A stretch of DNA of 64,000 nt, from the NCBI GenBank assembly GCA_934140285.1, contig CAKPBI010000001.1, positions 62,001 to 126,000 of the forward strand, given 5' to 3'. The translations under genes and the position numbers were made by a program. Origin of the DNA: an uncultured Bacilli bacterium (GTDB lineage Bacteria > Bacillota_I > Bacilli_A > ML615J-28 > CAG-313). The notes beneath the pieces are model-generated. The model saw nothing but the letters and a program-made list of their open reading frames with translations. It was not told where the DNA came from and did no database searches. How positions within the stretch are numbered: the first letter of the stretch is position 1; every line of letters begins with the position of its first letter. Of the stretch, positions 55,637 through 64,000 are shown in pieces.

Positions 55637-58600
55637 ATGAAAAGATTTACAGAACAAAATTATTACATTCGTACCATTAATACACATTTAGTTAACTTAT
55701 TAGAGGAAAATTACTATATTGAACTAGGCGTAGTTGATATGGATATTTTAACAAAAATAATAGATGGAGAAAACTTAGATATCAGTGAAATCCTTAATTA
55801 TGATTTATTAAATACAGGAATAGGTCAAATCAGCAAGGATCTTGATAGCGAAGTTAACTATCAATTAAATTATTTGTTAAGCCTAAGACAAAAAAGTTCA
55901 ACCAATAAATTCTTTTTAACATCAGGTACCCTTACATATCTTGATGATAATGGTTGTGAAAAATATGCCCCAATTGTCTTAATACCAATTGAAATTGACT
56001 ATATTTCAAGAAAAATCGTTGCATCAGGCAATCCAATAGCCAATAGAAGATTAATTAAATTATTAGCTCTAAAGAATCGTGATACACAAGAAGAACAAAA
56101 TCGCTTTTTAGAAACATATACTAATGTTACTTTTAATAATATTAGACAAATTGATAATTATATGGTTACACTTGCTACAGATGTAAATTGTACATACTCA
56201 CCATCATGTTATTTAACCGTATGTGAAGTTGAATACTATGATTTTACAATAAACAATGATTTCTTTGTTACAGAACGTTCACGTTATGAAACTAGTGATA
56301 TAGAAATAATAAAAAATTATTTTGAAAATGTATGTAGTATTCTACCAACTAATATTGATCAAAAGTATATCATATTAAAAGTTCTACAAGGTGATAACTT
56401 TGTAGTAGATGGTCGTCTGGGATCTGGTAAAACTCATACCATTTTAAATATTTTAGCAAATTGTATTAAGAATAATAAGAAGGTATTATACATTAATCAA
56501 GACTTAGACAATATTTTAGATGTTGAAAAAAATCTAAAATACTTAGGATTAGGTCAAAGTATATATAATCTAACAAAAAGTATTCTTGATATAGAAGTTC
56601 CTAAAATGAGTTTACCTACAGTTAGAGAAGTTGACTTTAAGATAGAAGATATCGAAAAGATATGTACCTTCCAACAAAAACTTGATGAAAGAATTAATGG
56701 CTTTACAATAAGATATATTTTAGAAGAATTATCATTAATTAAAAACTCCCACCTTAATATTAATGAAATAAAAATTGAAAATGATTTAGAAAAATATGAA
56801 GTTGATACACTTTATCAATCGCTAAAAGAAACTGAAGATGCATTTAAAGTAGTAGAAAATTATGACAACAATATTTGGAAAAATCTAAATATTACGCACA
56901 ATAACCTAACAGAGTTTGAAATAATTGATCGAACAAATAAATTGTTTGACTGTCAAGTAAAACTAAATAAAGAAATTAATTCTTTTTGTAAACGATTTGA
57001 AATTGTATTACCAAAAGATATCAATGATTTATCAAAACTACTAAGCCATATTGTTAACTTTGGTTTAACTAAGCCTCTTGCCTCTTGGAAGAGTCGTAAG
57101 GTAAGAAATGAAGTAGTTAAAGCCTTGGGTGAAATTCAAATGCTATCAGATGAAAACTATAATACAACTAAGTATTATGAAAAATTTGTTTGCATTGATT
57201 ATAAGCCAGGATATGCAAGTGGTATTTTAAAAGAATTATGTGACAAAAATATAAAGCTAAAAAATGAAGATGATGCAGATAACATATATTTAGATAATTT
57301 ATTATCTATTGATACAAAACTACAAACATTAATTGACAAAATAGAATTAACTGAAGAAAAATTCAAAAAGTTTGATAACAAGATAGATGCTGAATTTGGA
57401 ATTAAAAATTTTCATAGATCATTGAATGATGATTACTTTAATTTATTTGAAAAAATGTATCGTTATCTAACAACGAATAGTTATACCTTAAGTATTTGGA
57501 CAAACTATTTTGTAGCTAGCTTTTCTGATTTCTTAAGTGTTGGTGAGAAAGTAAAAGATAACCAAATCCGTGGATTAGAAGTAAGAAAAGTATTCCAACC
57601 ATATTTAATTAATAGAGATGCATTATATTTTGAAGAAATAAGCCAAATGATTAATGCTCGCTTATTTAATAAAATAATAAAAAAATACTTTGACCAAAAG
57701 GCAATTAAAACCGCTAAAGTAAATTTCCAAGATATTATTCAAAGTGTAAAAACATACTATGAAATAATTAAACAAACAGTAATATATGTCAGTGATCCTG
57801 AATTTACAGAGTCTAAATCAATAGAAGGTTTAATTGATAATTATGTAGGCTTATATGATTTTTTAAGTGAATTAAATAATAATCAAAAAGAAATCATGAA
57901 AAGTATTTTTTCTCGTCAATCTAATTCAATAAAACTTGATTTTGAAAATTTAAAGTCATGCTTAGAAATCTTTGTAAATGAAACAAAAGCAGCAAATGAA
58001 TTAATTAAAAAGCTTAAAGACTTTAATATAAATATTGATGTTAATCATGCCTACCAAGCTAGAAAATTGCTTTCATCATATATTCCATATTTAACTAAAG
58101 CAATTGAGTTAAAGAATGAACTAACTAGAGTATTTAAAGGTAAAAAAGCATTGACATCATTTGATATTTTAGATCTTGTAAAAATAGATGAACAATATAC
58201 AGAAGTTCAAGAAACGATGTTAAAAAACGAAGAGCGTTATCGAAAACTATTAGGTAACAATTATCGTGGATTCGATACAATCATTAATGAAGTAGGTCAA
58301 GCCCTTGAACATTTTGATGAACTTGTTAGTCGTTTAGAACCTAACGCAGATGTATCAGATTTGTTTCAAGAACCAACTCTCAGTCGTTTAATTGAAAATG
58401 CAATTCATCTAAATAGCACTTGGAGTGAATGGATTAATAACTTTAGATTATTCTCTTTCTGCTTTAAAGGTGGTAAAAACTTCTTACAAACTAATCCATT
58501 TAAAGAAAATATTGTGGTATTAACGGAGTATGTACAATCGACATCTCATGTAAAACACATATTACAAATAAATGAAACCCTAAAGGCATGTCAAAAATAT

Positions 58601-59926
58601 AAACTAAATAGTCTTGTAAAATTGATTGAAAATGCAAATAGTACCACACTACTTGCTGATTCATATTTATATGCAACATTAAAAGTTTTATATAAAAAAA
58701 TACAAGAAGATATGAATAGCGTTCTTGACTTTTCGATTTACGAAAATGAAGTAGAGAAATTATATGATTATGAGATGGAGCTTTGTACTAAAAACATATT
58801 GTATTTCCAATCATTAGAAGAAAGAAAAAATAAAAATAAATTATCCAATGTTGATTTTAATGACTTTGAAAAAACAATAGAAATATTAAGCAAGAACGTT
58901 CCTGTATTTCTTGCTGATGTAAGTATTTTTAATACAAACATTAAGCTTGATCATTTTGATTTAGTTATTATTGATGATGGTCATTTATCATCAGCTAATA
59001 AATATAATAGAATTAATGAATGTAAACAATGCGTAATATTTGGTGATAAATCATTCCAAAGTTCATATGTTAATACCTTAATGCAAAGGGTAAATGAAGC
59101 ATCAACAATTAATCTTCGAAATAGATATATAAAGATGACTCCAAAATTTAATAACACATGGACATTTAGCAATCGATATATTTATAGTTTAAATACTAAG
59201 ATTACTAAAACAATGGTAAATTCAATTAACCATTTCGCAAGTTCAATAATTGACATCTTTAACAAGAACAAAGAACAAGTATATAATGTTATTGTTGGAA
59301 ATGAAACAACAAGAAGAGAAGTATATCAAAGTCTTGTTAAATCATTAGAAGAAAACTATGCAAGTGATGAAATAATTCAAATACTAAGTGAAAACATCAG
59401 AATAGTAAATGCCCTAAACGAAGGTGCTAAGTATGTTAATAATGTTATTATTTATTACAATGACTTTGAAAAACTTGAACAAGCAAAGAAAGAATTAATC
59501 TTTAAAAACTTTATTGTTGTAAGTAATGGCATATATATATATTATGTTGGAACAAGAGTAGAAGATGATAATAATCGTATGTTAAAGAGTATAAATAATA
59601 CTATAGGACGTACTGAACAACATTCAAAATATTTATCAGGAATTTCTACTTTATTATTTGAACGTTTGAAATCAACAGGATTATCAGTTAGAGAAGGCTT
59701 TGGATATTTTGACATTATAATTAACGAAAAAAATATAGTTGGTGTTATTGTAATAGGTACTGCTAATAATAAACCATTCTCTTTATTAGATGAGTACAAT
59801 TATTATTATCATGAATATCAAAAGAATGGCTGGATTGTTGAAGTACTTTACGTAGGAGATTTAGTAGATCATTTTGATGATACCATTGATGAATTAACCA
59901 AGATTTCGAGAGGTGATGGTAAATGA
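55637..59926 (+). CDS. DUF4011-type SF1 helicase-like protein with eroded motifs
   Basis: This 1,429-residue protein has an N-terminal region with FLTSGTLTYLDDNG and APIVLIPIEID, resembling large SF1 helicase-like proteins with a DUF4011-type N-domain. Walker A GRLGSGKT (residues 259-266) is intact. After about 850 residues of charged coiled-coil-like sequence, motif II is LVIIDDGH (Asp1113-Asp1114 in place of D-E-x-x) and motif III is FGDKSFQ. The C-terminal helicase part is hard to see (VNALNEGAKYVNNVIIYY where VxNxxxxQGxExDxVI is usual). The last 100 residues resemble an MTES/Vsr-type nuclease fold with catalytic residues lost (VIVIGTANNKP for the usual IECDG). ATP binding looks possible; unwinding and nuclease activity look doubtful. 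The stop overlaps the ankyrin start (ATGA). Confidence 0.65.
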   Translation: MKRFTEQNYYIRTINTHLVNLLEENYYIELGVVDMDILTKIIDGENLDISEILNYDLLNTGIGQISKDLDSEVNYQLNYLLSLRQKSSTNKFFLTSGTLTYLDDNGCEKYAPIVLIPIEIDYISRKIVASGNPIANRRLIKLLALKNRDTQEEQNRFLETYTNVTFNNIRQIDNYMVTLATDVNCTYSPSCYLTVCEVEYYDFTINNDFFVTERSRYETSDIEIIKNYFENVCSILPTNIDQKYIILKVLQGDNFVVDGRLGSGKTHTILNILANCIKNNKKVLYINQDLDNILDVEKNLKYLGLGQSIYNLTKSILDIEVPKMSLPTVREVDFKIEDIEKICTFQQKLDERINGFTIRYILEELSLIKNSHLNINEIKIENDLEKYEVDTLYQSLKETEDAFKVVENYDNNIWKNLNITHNNLTEFEIIDRTNKLFDCQVKLNKEINSFCKRFEIVLPKDINDLSKLLSHIVNFGLTKPLASWKSRKVRNEVVKALGEIQMLSDENYNTTKYYEKFVCIDYKPGYASGILKELCDKNIKLKNEDDADNIYLDNLLSIDTKLQTLIDKIELTEEKFKKFDNKIDAEFGIKNFHRSLNDDYFNLFEKMYRYLTTNSYTLSIWTNYFVASFSDFLSVGEKVKDNQIRGLEVRKVFQPYLINRDALYFEEISQMINARLFNKIIKKYFDQKAIKTAKVNFQDIIQSVKTYYEIIKQTVIYVSDPEFTESKSIEGLIDNYVGLYDFLSELNNNQKEIMKSIFSRQSNSIKLDFENLKSCLEIFVNETKAANELIKKLKDFNINIDVNHAYQARKLLSSYIPYLTKAIELKNELTRVFKGKKALTSFDILDLVKIDEQYTEVQETMLKNEERYRKLLGNNYRGFDTIINEVGQALEHFDELVSRLEPNADVSDLFQEPTLSRLIENAIHLNSTWSEWINNFRLFSFCFKGGKNFLQTNPFKENIVVLTEYVQSTSHVKHILQINETLKACQKYKLNSLVKLIENANSTTLLADSYLYATLKVLYKKIQEDMNSVLDFSIYENEVEKLYDYEMELCTKNILYFQSLEERKNKNKLSNVDFNDFEKTIEILSKNVPVFLADVSIFNTNIKLDHFDLVIIDDGHLSSANKYNRINECKQCVIFGDKSFQSSYVNTLMQRVNEASTINLRNRYIKMTPKFNNTWTFSNRYIYSLNTKITKTMVNSINHFASSIIDIFNKNKEQVYNVIVGNETTRREVYQSLVKSLEENYASDEIIQILSENIRIVNALNEGAKYVNNVIIYYNDFEKLEQAKKELIFKNFIVVSNGIYIYYVGTRVEDDNNRMLKSINNTIGRTEQHSKYLSGISTLLFERLKSTGLSVREGFGYFDIIINEKNIVGVIVIGTANNKPFSLLDEYNYYYHEYQKNGWIVEVLYVGDLVDHFDDTIDELTKISRGDGK

Positions 59927-60453
59927 AAACCAACCGACGAAAAATTATAAATGATCTCGCAAAAGAAATAAAAACTCCAAATCAAAATCTTGCTAAACTT
60001 AAAACAATGATTAAACAGATATCAAAATTACCAATTGATATGAATACAAGAATATATAAAGGTAGAACCTTATTACATTATGCAGTTATAGGAAACAATA
60101 GTGGCGTTATAAATCTATTATCTAAAGCTGGAGTAAATCCCAATATTTGTGATGATAATTATAATACTCCACTTCACTTTGCAATCCTAAAAAATTCATA
60201 TTATGCGGTACATGAATTACTTAAAATAAAGGGTATAGATGTTGATTCACCTAGTGAATTTGAACAAACTCCTCTTCATAAAGCTGTAATTTTAGGTAAT
60301 TTAGATATTATTAAGTTATTAATAAAGTATGGGGCTGACCCAGAATTAGTGGATGAAAAAAATCAATCTCCGCTTGACTATGCTCAAGATGAAGGAGATC
60401 AAGAAATTATTAAATATTTAGTCGCAACACTAAAACGACAAAAAGGAGAGTAA
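59923..60453 (+). CDS. ankyrin-repeat protein
   Basis: This 176-residue cytosolic protein has about four ankyrin repeats (residues 45-170): GRTLLHYAVIGNNSGVINLL, NTPLHFAI, QTPLHKAVILGNLDIIKLL and QSPLDYAQDEGDQEIIKYL. It has no signal or membrane segment. It overlaps the helicase-like gene by four bases and ends one base before cdaA, so it is coupled on both sides. It is probably a protein-interaction adaptor for a neighbour; which one is unknown. Confidence 0.85.
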   Translation: MKTNRRKIINDLAKEIKTPNQNLAKLKTMIKQISKLPIDMNTRIYKGRTLLHYAVIGNNSGVINLLSKAGVNPNICDDNYNTPLHFAILKNSYYAVHELLKIKGIDVDSPSEFEQTPLHKAVILGNLDIIKLLIKYGADPELVDEKNQSPLDYAQDEGDQEIIKYLVATLKRQKGE

Positions 60454-60454
60454 T

Positions 60455-61246
60455 ATGCAAAAACTTGTAGATTATATCTTGAATACAGATCGTAGTGTAT
60501 TAGAATGGACAGGATTTGTTATTGATTGTATCTTGCTTTTAACAACAGTCATTCTTATCCTAGTAGTTCTTTTTAAACAATTTAAAAAGAAATTAGTCTT
60601 ACCCATTCTTGCTACTTTTGTAGTTCTAGGTATTGTATCATTCTTATTAAAATTAAAGTTTGTACCAATTATATTATGTGTTGCTTTATGCATCTTTGTA
60701 TTAATGGTAATTGTTTATTTTGTACCAGAAATAAAAAATATATTAAATACAGGTGCAAAAGTAAAAGCTTCAAAACAATTTTTATCAAATGAAGAAACTA
60801 AAAATGAATTAATTAATACATTGATTAAAACAATTGAACATTTAAGTAGTAGAAAAATTGGTGCTATAATTACTATAGAAAAAGAACATAATTTGAATTC
60901 ATTTATTGATAAAGCAGTAAAACTTGATGCGATTGTATCATATGAATTGTTGAACACAATCTTTTTCCCTAACACTGCTTTACATGATGGTGCGGTAATA
61001 ATTAGAGGAAATCATATAGTTTGTGCTAGTGCCTTCCTTCCATCATCAGACAAAAATGATATTCCTCAACAATATGGATCAAGACATCGTGCTGCCATTG
61101 GTATAAGTGAAGTCTCTGATGCTTTTACAATTGTTGTTTCTGAAGAAACTGGCCAAATTGCTACAACAATTGGTGGCACAATCACTGGTAATGTTTCTCT
61201 TGAAAGTTTACGTGTATCATTAGGACAACACATCATTGTTAGATAG
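60455..61246 (+). CDS. cdaA: diadenylate cyclase CdaA
   Basis: This 263-residue membrane enzyme makes c-di-AMP from two ATP. Three N-terminal hydrophobic helices (about 18-42, 47-64, 68-90) are followed by a DisA_N domain. The catalytic DGA is at 178-180 (FFPNTALHDGAVIIRG) and RHRAAIGISE starts at 210, both intact. AAGGAG precedes the ATG. In most Firmicutes cdaA is followed by cdaR (YbbR) and glmM; here a PAS-domain membrane protein follows instead. c-di-AMP controls potassium and osmolyte uptake and wall homeostasis. Confidence 0.95.
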   Translation: MQKLVDYILNTDRSVLEWTGFVIDCILLLTTVILILVVLFKQFKKKLVLPILATFVVLGIVSFLLKLKFVPIILCVALCIFVLMVIVYFVPEIKNILNTGAKVKASKQFLSNEETKNELINTLIKTIEHLSSRKIGAIITIEKEHNLNSFIDKAVKLDAIVSYELLNTIFFPNTALHDGAVIIRGNHIVCASAFLPSSDKNDIPQQYGSRHRAAIGISEVSDAFTIVVSEETGQIATTIGGTITGNVSLESLRVSLGQHIIVR

Positions 61247-61255
61247 GTGATTAAA

Positions 61256-62494
61256 ATGGCAACAGAAATACTTAAAGAATTATTATTATCACCATTGGTA
61301 TATGGCCTTGTTGCTAGTGTTATTGTATTACTTCTATTCATTATTGAACTTGTTATATTTAAAAGATTTGAAATTATTACAATAGCAGTTCTTATTGCAC
61401 TTCTTGTGGGTTCATTTTTAATTCCTACAAATAAATTGTATATGCAAATTATTATTTCTGTTTTATCTTGGATTCTTGCTGGATATAGTATTTATCGTTT
61501 TATTGTTGCTTACAATATTTATGGAGCATATGATAAAGAACTAAACAATTTCTTAAAAAATAATGAATTTGATTTCTTTATTCAAACTACATCAAAAGAT
61601 AAAATTATTAATTATAGTAATAAACTATTAAAAATAACAAAACTTCCTCCAAGAGATATCAAGGGAATGCATTGTTGGAAATTATTAATGGATTATCTAA
61701 AAATTAACAAAATTAATAAACGTGAAGTAAACTTAAGTACAATTAGTGAATTCATAGAATCATACAAACAATCAAATAGTAAACGTGTAATATATCAATT
61801 TGAATTTGAAATGCCTAAATTAGAAAATTTAGAAAAAGAAAATGATGATAAAACAAAAGATTTAACTAACATAAGATATATAGGGCTAGTACAACCTGTT
61901 TATTATCGTCAAAAACTAATTGGTAGAAATATATATTTTTATCAAGATAGAATGCAAGTATTAACTGATTTACGAAGTGCCTTAACGCAAGCAGCGGAAG
62001 ACTTAAATACACTACATAATTTTGTTTATATAATGATGAGCTTAACGGATTATATTGGTCTATACTTTGACTATAATACAAGAACTTATGTCGCAACAGA
62101 ATCTTTTGTTAAATTCACTAGAAACCATCAAAAAGAATATACATTTAATCAATTCATGGAAATGATGCATCCGGATGATGTAGACCGTTACATTGAAGAA
62201 TCATCAACGATTAATAGTATTTCAGTAACTAGACTAAAATATCGTTTATTAATTAACGATGACTACTATTATGTATTAGAAGATTCTATTAACATTAATA
62301 AAGATGCTGACTTATTATCAGTAATTAGAATTCTAAATAAAACAGATGAAGCAGTATCTAGAGATGTTCCTCTTTCTAAACAAGAAGTTGAGTCAGTTTT
62401 AGACACTTTAAATACTACTGATATTAATACAATGATGACAAAAACCGAAAACATTCTAAATACAGTTATAGGTACTGATGATGAAAAAAATTAA
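61256..62494 (+). CDS. membrane protein with two PAS-like domains, no output domain
   Basis: This protein of about 412 residues has three N-terminal hydrophobic helices (about 12-33, 38-57, 62-85). A first PAS-like region follows (about 95-235, EFDFFIQTTSKDKIINYSNK, then RYIGLVQPVYYRQKLIGR). A second comes at about 265-370 (GLYFDYNTRTYVATESF, then MMHPDDVDRYI, the PAS_3-like HPDD motif). No kinase, GGDEF or other output domain follows. The start is ATG 61256, with AGGTGA upstream, rather than GTG 61247. The stop overlaps the ispDF start. The position next to cdaA suggests it could regulate the cyclase; this is inference. Confidence 0.65.
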   Translation: MATEILKELLLSPLVYGLVASVIVLLLFIIELVIFKRFEIITIAVLIALLVGSFLIPTNKLYMQIIISVLSWILAGYSIYRFIVAYNIYGAYDKELNNFLKNNEFDFFIQTTSKDKIINYSNKLLKITKLPPRDIKGMHCWKLLMDYLKINKINKREVNLSTISEFIESYKQSNSKRVIYQFEFEMPKLENLEKENDDKTKDLTNIRYIGLVQPVYYRQKLIGRNIYFYQDRMQVLTDLRSALTQAAEDLNTLHNFVYIMMSLTDYIGLYFDYNTRTYVATESFVKFTRNHQKEYTFNQFMEMMHPDDVDRYIEESSTINSISVTRLKYRLLINDDYYYVLEDSININKDADLLSVIRILNKTDEAVSRDVPLSKQEVESVLDTLNTTDINTMMTKTENILNTVIGTDDEKN

Positions 62495-63602
62495 CGCAAT
62501 CTTGTTAATGGCTGGAAACGGCACAAGAACTAAACTTTTATATAATAAAGCACTTTATGAAATCAATAAAATTCCTTTATTTATGTATTCATTATTAAAA
62601 TTCAAAAGGATTAAAGAAATTGATAAAATTTATTTAGTTGTAAAGGAATGTGATTATAATCAAGTCTTAGATATTTTAAAATCTAATAATGAAGATGTAA
62701 TATTAGTAAAAGGTGGAAAAACTAGAAGTGAAAGTGTAAAACACGCTTTAATGAAAATAGACAATAGCCATGATATAATTATTCATGATGCTGCCCGCCC
62801 CCTCACAAATATTAATGATATAGTTAATTTAATTAATACTACAAATGCTTTAGGAACGCTTTATCATCATGCTGTTGATACGGTTAAAGAAGTATCAAAA
62901 AAGGTCACGACATTAAATCGTGATGAGTTATATATGATTTCAACCCCTCAATATTTTAGTAATCAATTAATTTCTTATATTATTAACAATGAAAATGAAT
63001 ATACTGATGAATTACAAATTTTTGAAAAAGATTACAAAATAAATTTTATTGAAGAAACATCATTAAACATCAAAGTTACAACAGAGTTTGATTTAGAATA
63101 TGTTACTTACATCCTTACATCAAAGTTATCCTTAATTGGTCATTCATATGATTTCCATCCGTTTGATGAAAATAAAAAGTTAATTTTGGGTGGTGTAAGA
63201 ATAGATGAACACGTAGGATTAAAAGGACATAGTGATGCTGATGCATTATATCATGCGGTCACAGAGGCTATAATCGGTGCTCTTTCTTTAGGTGATATTG
63301 GCACTCTATTTCCAGATAATGATCCCAAATATAAAGATATGGATTCATCATATTTTTTAGTTGAGGTAATGAATGAAGTGAAAAAAAGAAATCTTTATAT
63401 AAGATCAATTGATTCCATAATGTATGTCGAAAAACCAAATTTAAAAAAGTATAAATATCAAATGGCGCAAAATATAAAAAGACTTACTGATGCTGAATAT
63501 GTTAATGTAAAAGCAACCACGATGGAAAAGTGTGGACTTGTAGGAGAAGAAAAAGGCATTGGTTGTGAGGCTGTTTGTTTAGTTTTACCTAAAAATAATT
63601 GA
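62481..63602 (+). CDS. ispDF: bifunctional IspD/IspF (MEP pathway)
   Basis: This fusion of about 373 residues has CDP-ME synthase (IspD, about 1-205) joined to MEcPP synthase (IspF, about 218-373). IspD: AILLMAGNGTRTKLLYNKAL, HDAARPLTN and ISTPQYF. IspF: IGHSYDFHPF with the Asp-x-His zinc ligands, LGGVRI, GLKGHSDADALYHAV, and LGDIGTLFPDNDPKYK. Both active sites look intact. The start is 62481 or 62478 (adjacent ATGs); TAGGT spacing favours 62481. It overlaps the PAS gene by 14 bases. The fusion is common in some Proteobacteria and sporadic elsewhere. Confidence 0.94.
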   Translation: MKKINAILLMAGNGTRTKLLYNKALYEINKIPLFMYSLLKFKRIKEIDKIYLVVKECDYNQVLDILKSNNEDVILVKGGKTRSESVKHALMKIDNSHDIIIHDAARPLTNINDIVNLINTTNALGTLYHHAVDTVKEVSKKVTTLNRDELYMISTPQYFSNQLISYIINNENEYTDELQIFEKDYKINFIEETSLNIKVTTEFDLEYVTYILTSKLSLIGHSYDFHPFDENKKLILGGVRIDEHVGLKGHSDADALYHAVTEAIIGALSLGDIGTLFPDNDPKYKDMDSSYFLVEVMNEVKKRNLYIRSIDSIMYVEKPNLKKYKYQMAQNIKRLTDAEYVNVKATTMEKCGLVGEEKGIGCEAVCLVLPKNN

Positions 63603-63657
63603 TTGTATAATTAATATTAGGTAATAAAAAGTAAAAAAAGAAAATGTGGTGATTAAA

Positions 63658-63945
63658 ATGAGAACAAAAAAAGAAATTCGTTCTGGTGAAAAGAAAAGAA
63701 AAACACTAGGAATTAGCTTAATTGTAATATCTATAATATTACTTCTAGTTGGATATTTAGTGCTTGAATATAAACCATCATTTATAGTGAATATGGAAGC
63801 AACAAGTATTGCTGTTACTGTCATTGTAAGTGTTATCTGGTTTGTATGTGATTTATTCCTTTTCTTTGCTGGAATACTTATTATCTTTGGATTTAAAATT
63901 AGACATCAAGATTATGATGAAAGAAAATACTCAAGTCGTGTATAA
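63658..63945 (+). CDS. small two-TM membrane protein
   Basis: This 95-residue protein has a very basic N-terminus (MRTKKEIRSGEKKRK), a hydrophobic helix (about 18-38), a second (about 52-80) and a charged end. The start is ATG 63658 with GGTGATTAAA before it, the same arrangement as the PAS gene; GTG 63646 is less likely. It lies 55 bases after ispDF, is followed by a terminator, and may be the last gene of that unit. The family is not recognised. Confidence 0.6.
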   Translation: MRTKKEIRSGEKKRKTLGISLIVISIILLLVGYLVLEYKPSFIVNMEATSIAVTVIVSVIWFVCDLFLFFAGILIIFGFKIRHQDYDERKYSSRV

Positions 63946-63970
63946 AGGGTAGTTTTAACTACCTTTTTTA
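63945..63970 (+). terminator. intrinsic terminator after the small membrane protein
   Basis: GGTAGTT / AACTACC stem followed by a T7 run. The remaining 30 bases of the window show nothing further. Confidence 0.7.
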
Positions 63971-64000
63971 TTTTAAACAATATTTTTTATCTTTGTTAGT

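Noticed and set aside
55637..60453. Anti-phage defence island around the helicase-like and ankyrin genes
   Set aside because: Catalytic motifs are eroded and the genes are coupled to cdaA and ispDF with no mobile elements; a defence role is not supported by this sequence.
1..64000. Mollicute-type recoding of TGA as Trp
   Set aside because: TGA ends several genes (aspA, the helicase-like gene) with overlapping downstream starts, and Trp is written TGG throughout.

Overview
The window is strongly AT-rich, densely packed DNA from a walled, low-GC Firmicutes-type bacterium. It is most plausibly an uncultured Bacilli lineage near Erysipelotrichales, RF39 or Acholeplasma-like groups. This rests on AGGAGG-type ribosome sites, sigma-A promoters, peptidoglycan (MurA) and c-di-AMP (CdaA) genes, an MEP-pathway IspDF fusion, a CotF-like coat gene, and TGA used as an ordinary stop. 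The lineage call is inference; no 16S gene is present. I see no tRNA, rRNA, CRISPR, IS element or phage gene.

Left part (1-13.3 kb): the end of a HAAS/DUF4097-type membrane protein, a small membrane protein, a membrane-anchored BspA-like leucine-rich-repeat surface protein, galU, an aspA plus M55 peptidase pair on the minus strand, murA, and a 983-residue CvpA-like protein with a helical-repeat tail.

Centre (13.5-31.1 kb): one intact 17.5-kb gene for a 5,844-residue protein. It has four CvpA-like N-terminal membrane segments followed by about 30 copies of a degenerate helical repeat of about 185 residues. It is the large sibling of the 983-residue protein just upstream. This pair is the most unusual content here and I recognise no described system that matches it.

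Right part (31.2-64 kb): rpmE; an ABC-F/M29/M18 operon; TspO; a CotF-like gene with a 59-codon partner; a secreted GHL10 glycosidase with a Cys-containing C-terminal anchor; tdk-tadA-ffs (SRP RNA); two lipoproteins, one a GH18 enzyme on a stalk of 12 InlB-type repeats; a NUDIX/RlmI-like/dusB operon; hflX; a ClpC-like protein whose second AAA+ module has lost its ATPase motifs; an ArsB-like permease. Last comes a run of tightly coupled genes (helicase-like protein with eroded motifs, ankyrin protein, CdaA, membrane PAS protein, IspDF) and a small membrane protein.

Overall the window mixes housekeeping genes with a heavy investment in the cell surface: LRR protein, giant solenoids, two glycosidases and lipoproteins. 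Almost every transcription unit ends in a clear intrinsic terminator, often overlapping the stop codon, which suggests a compact genome.
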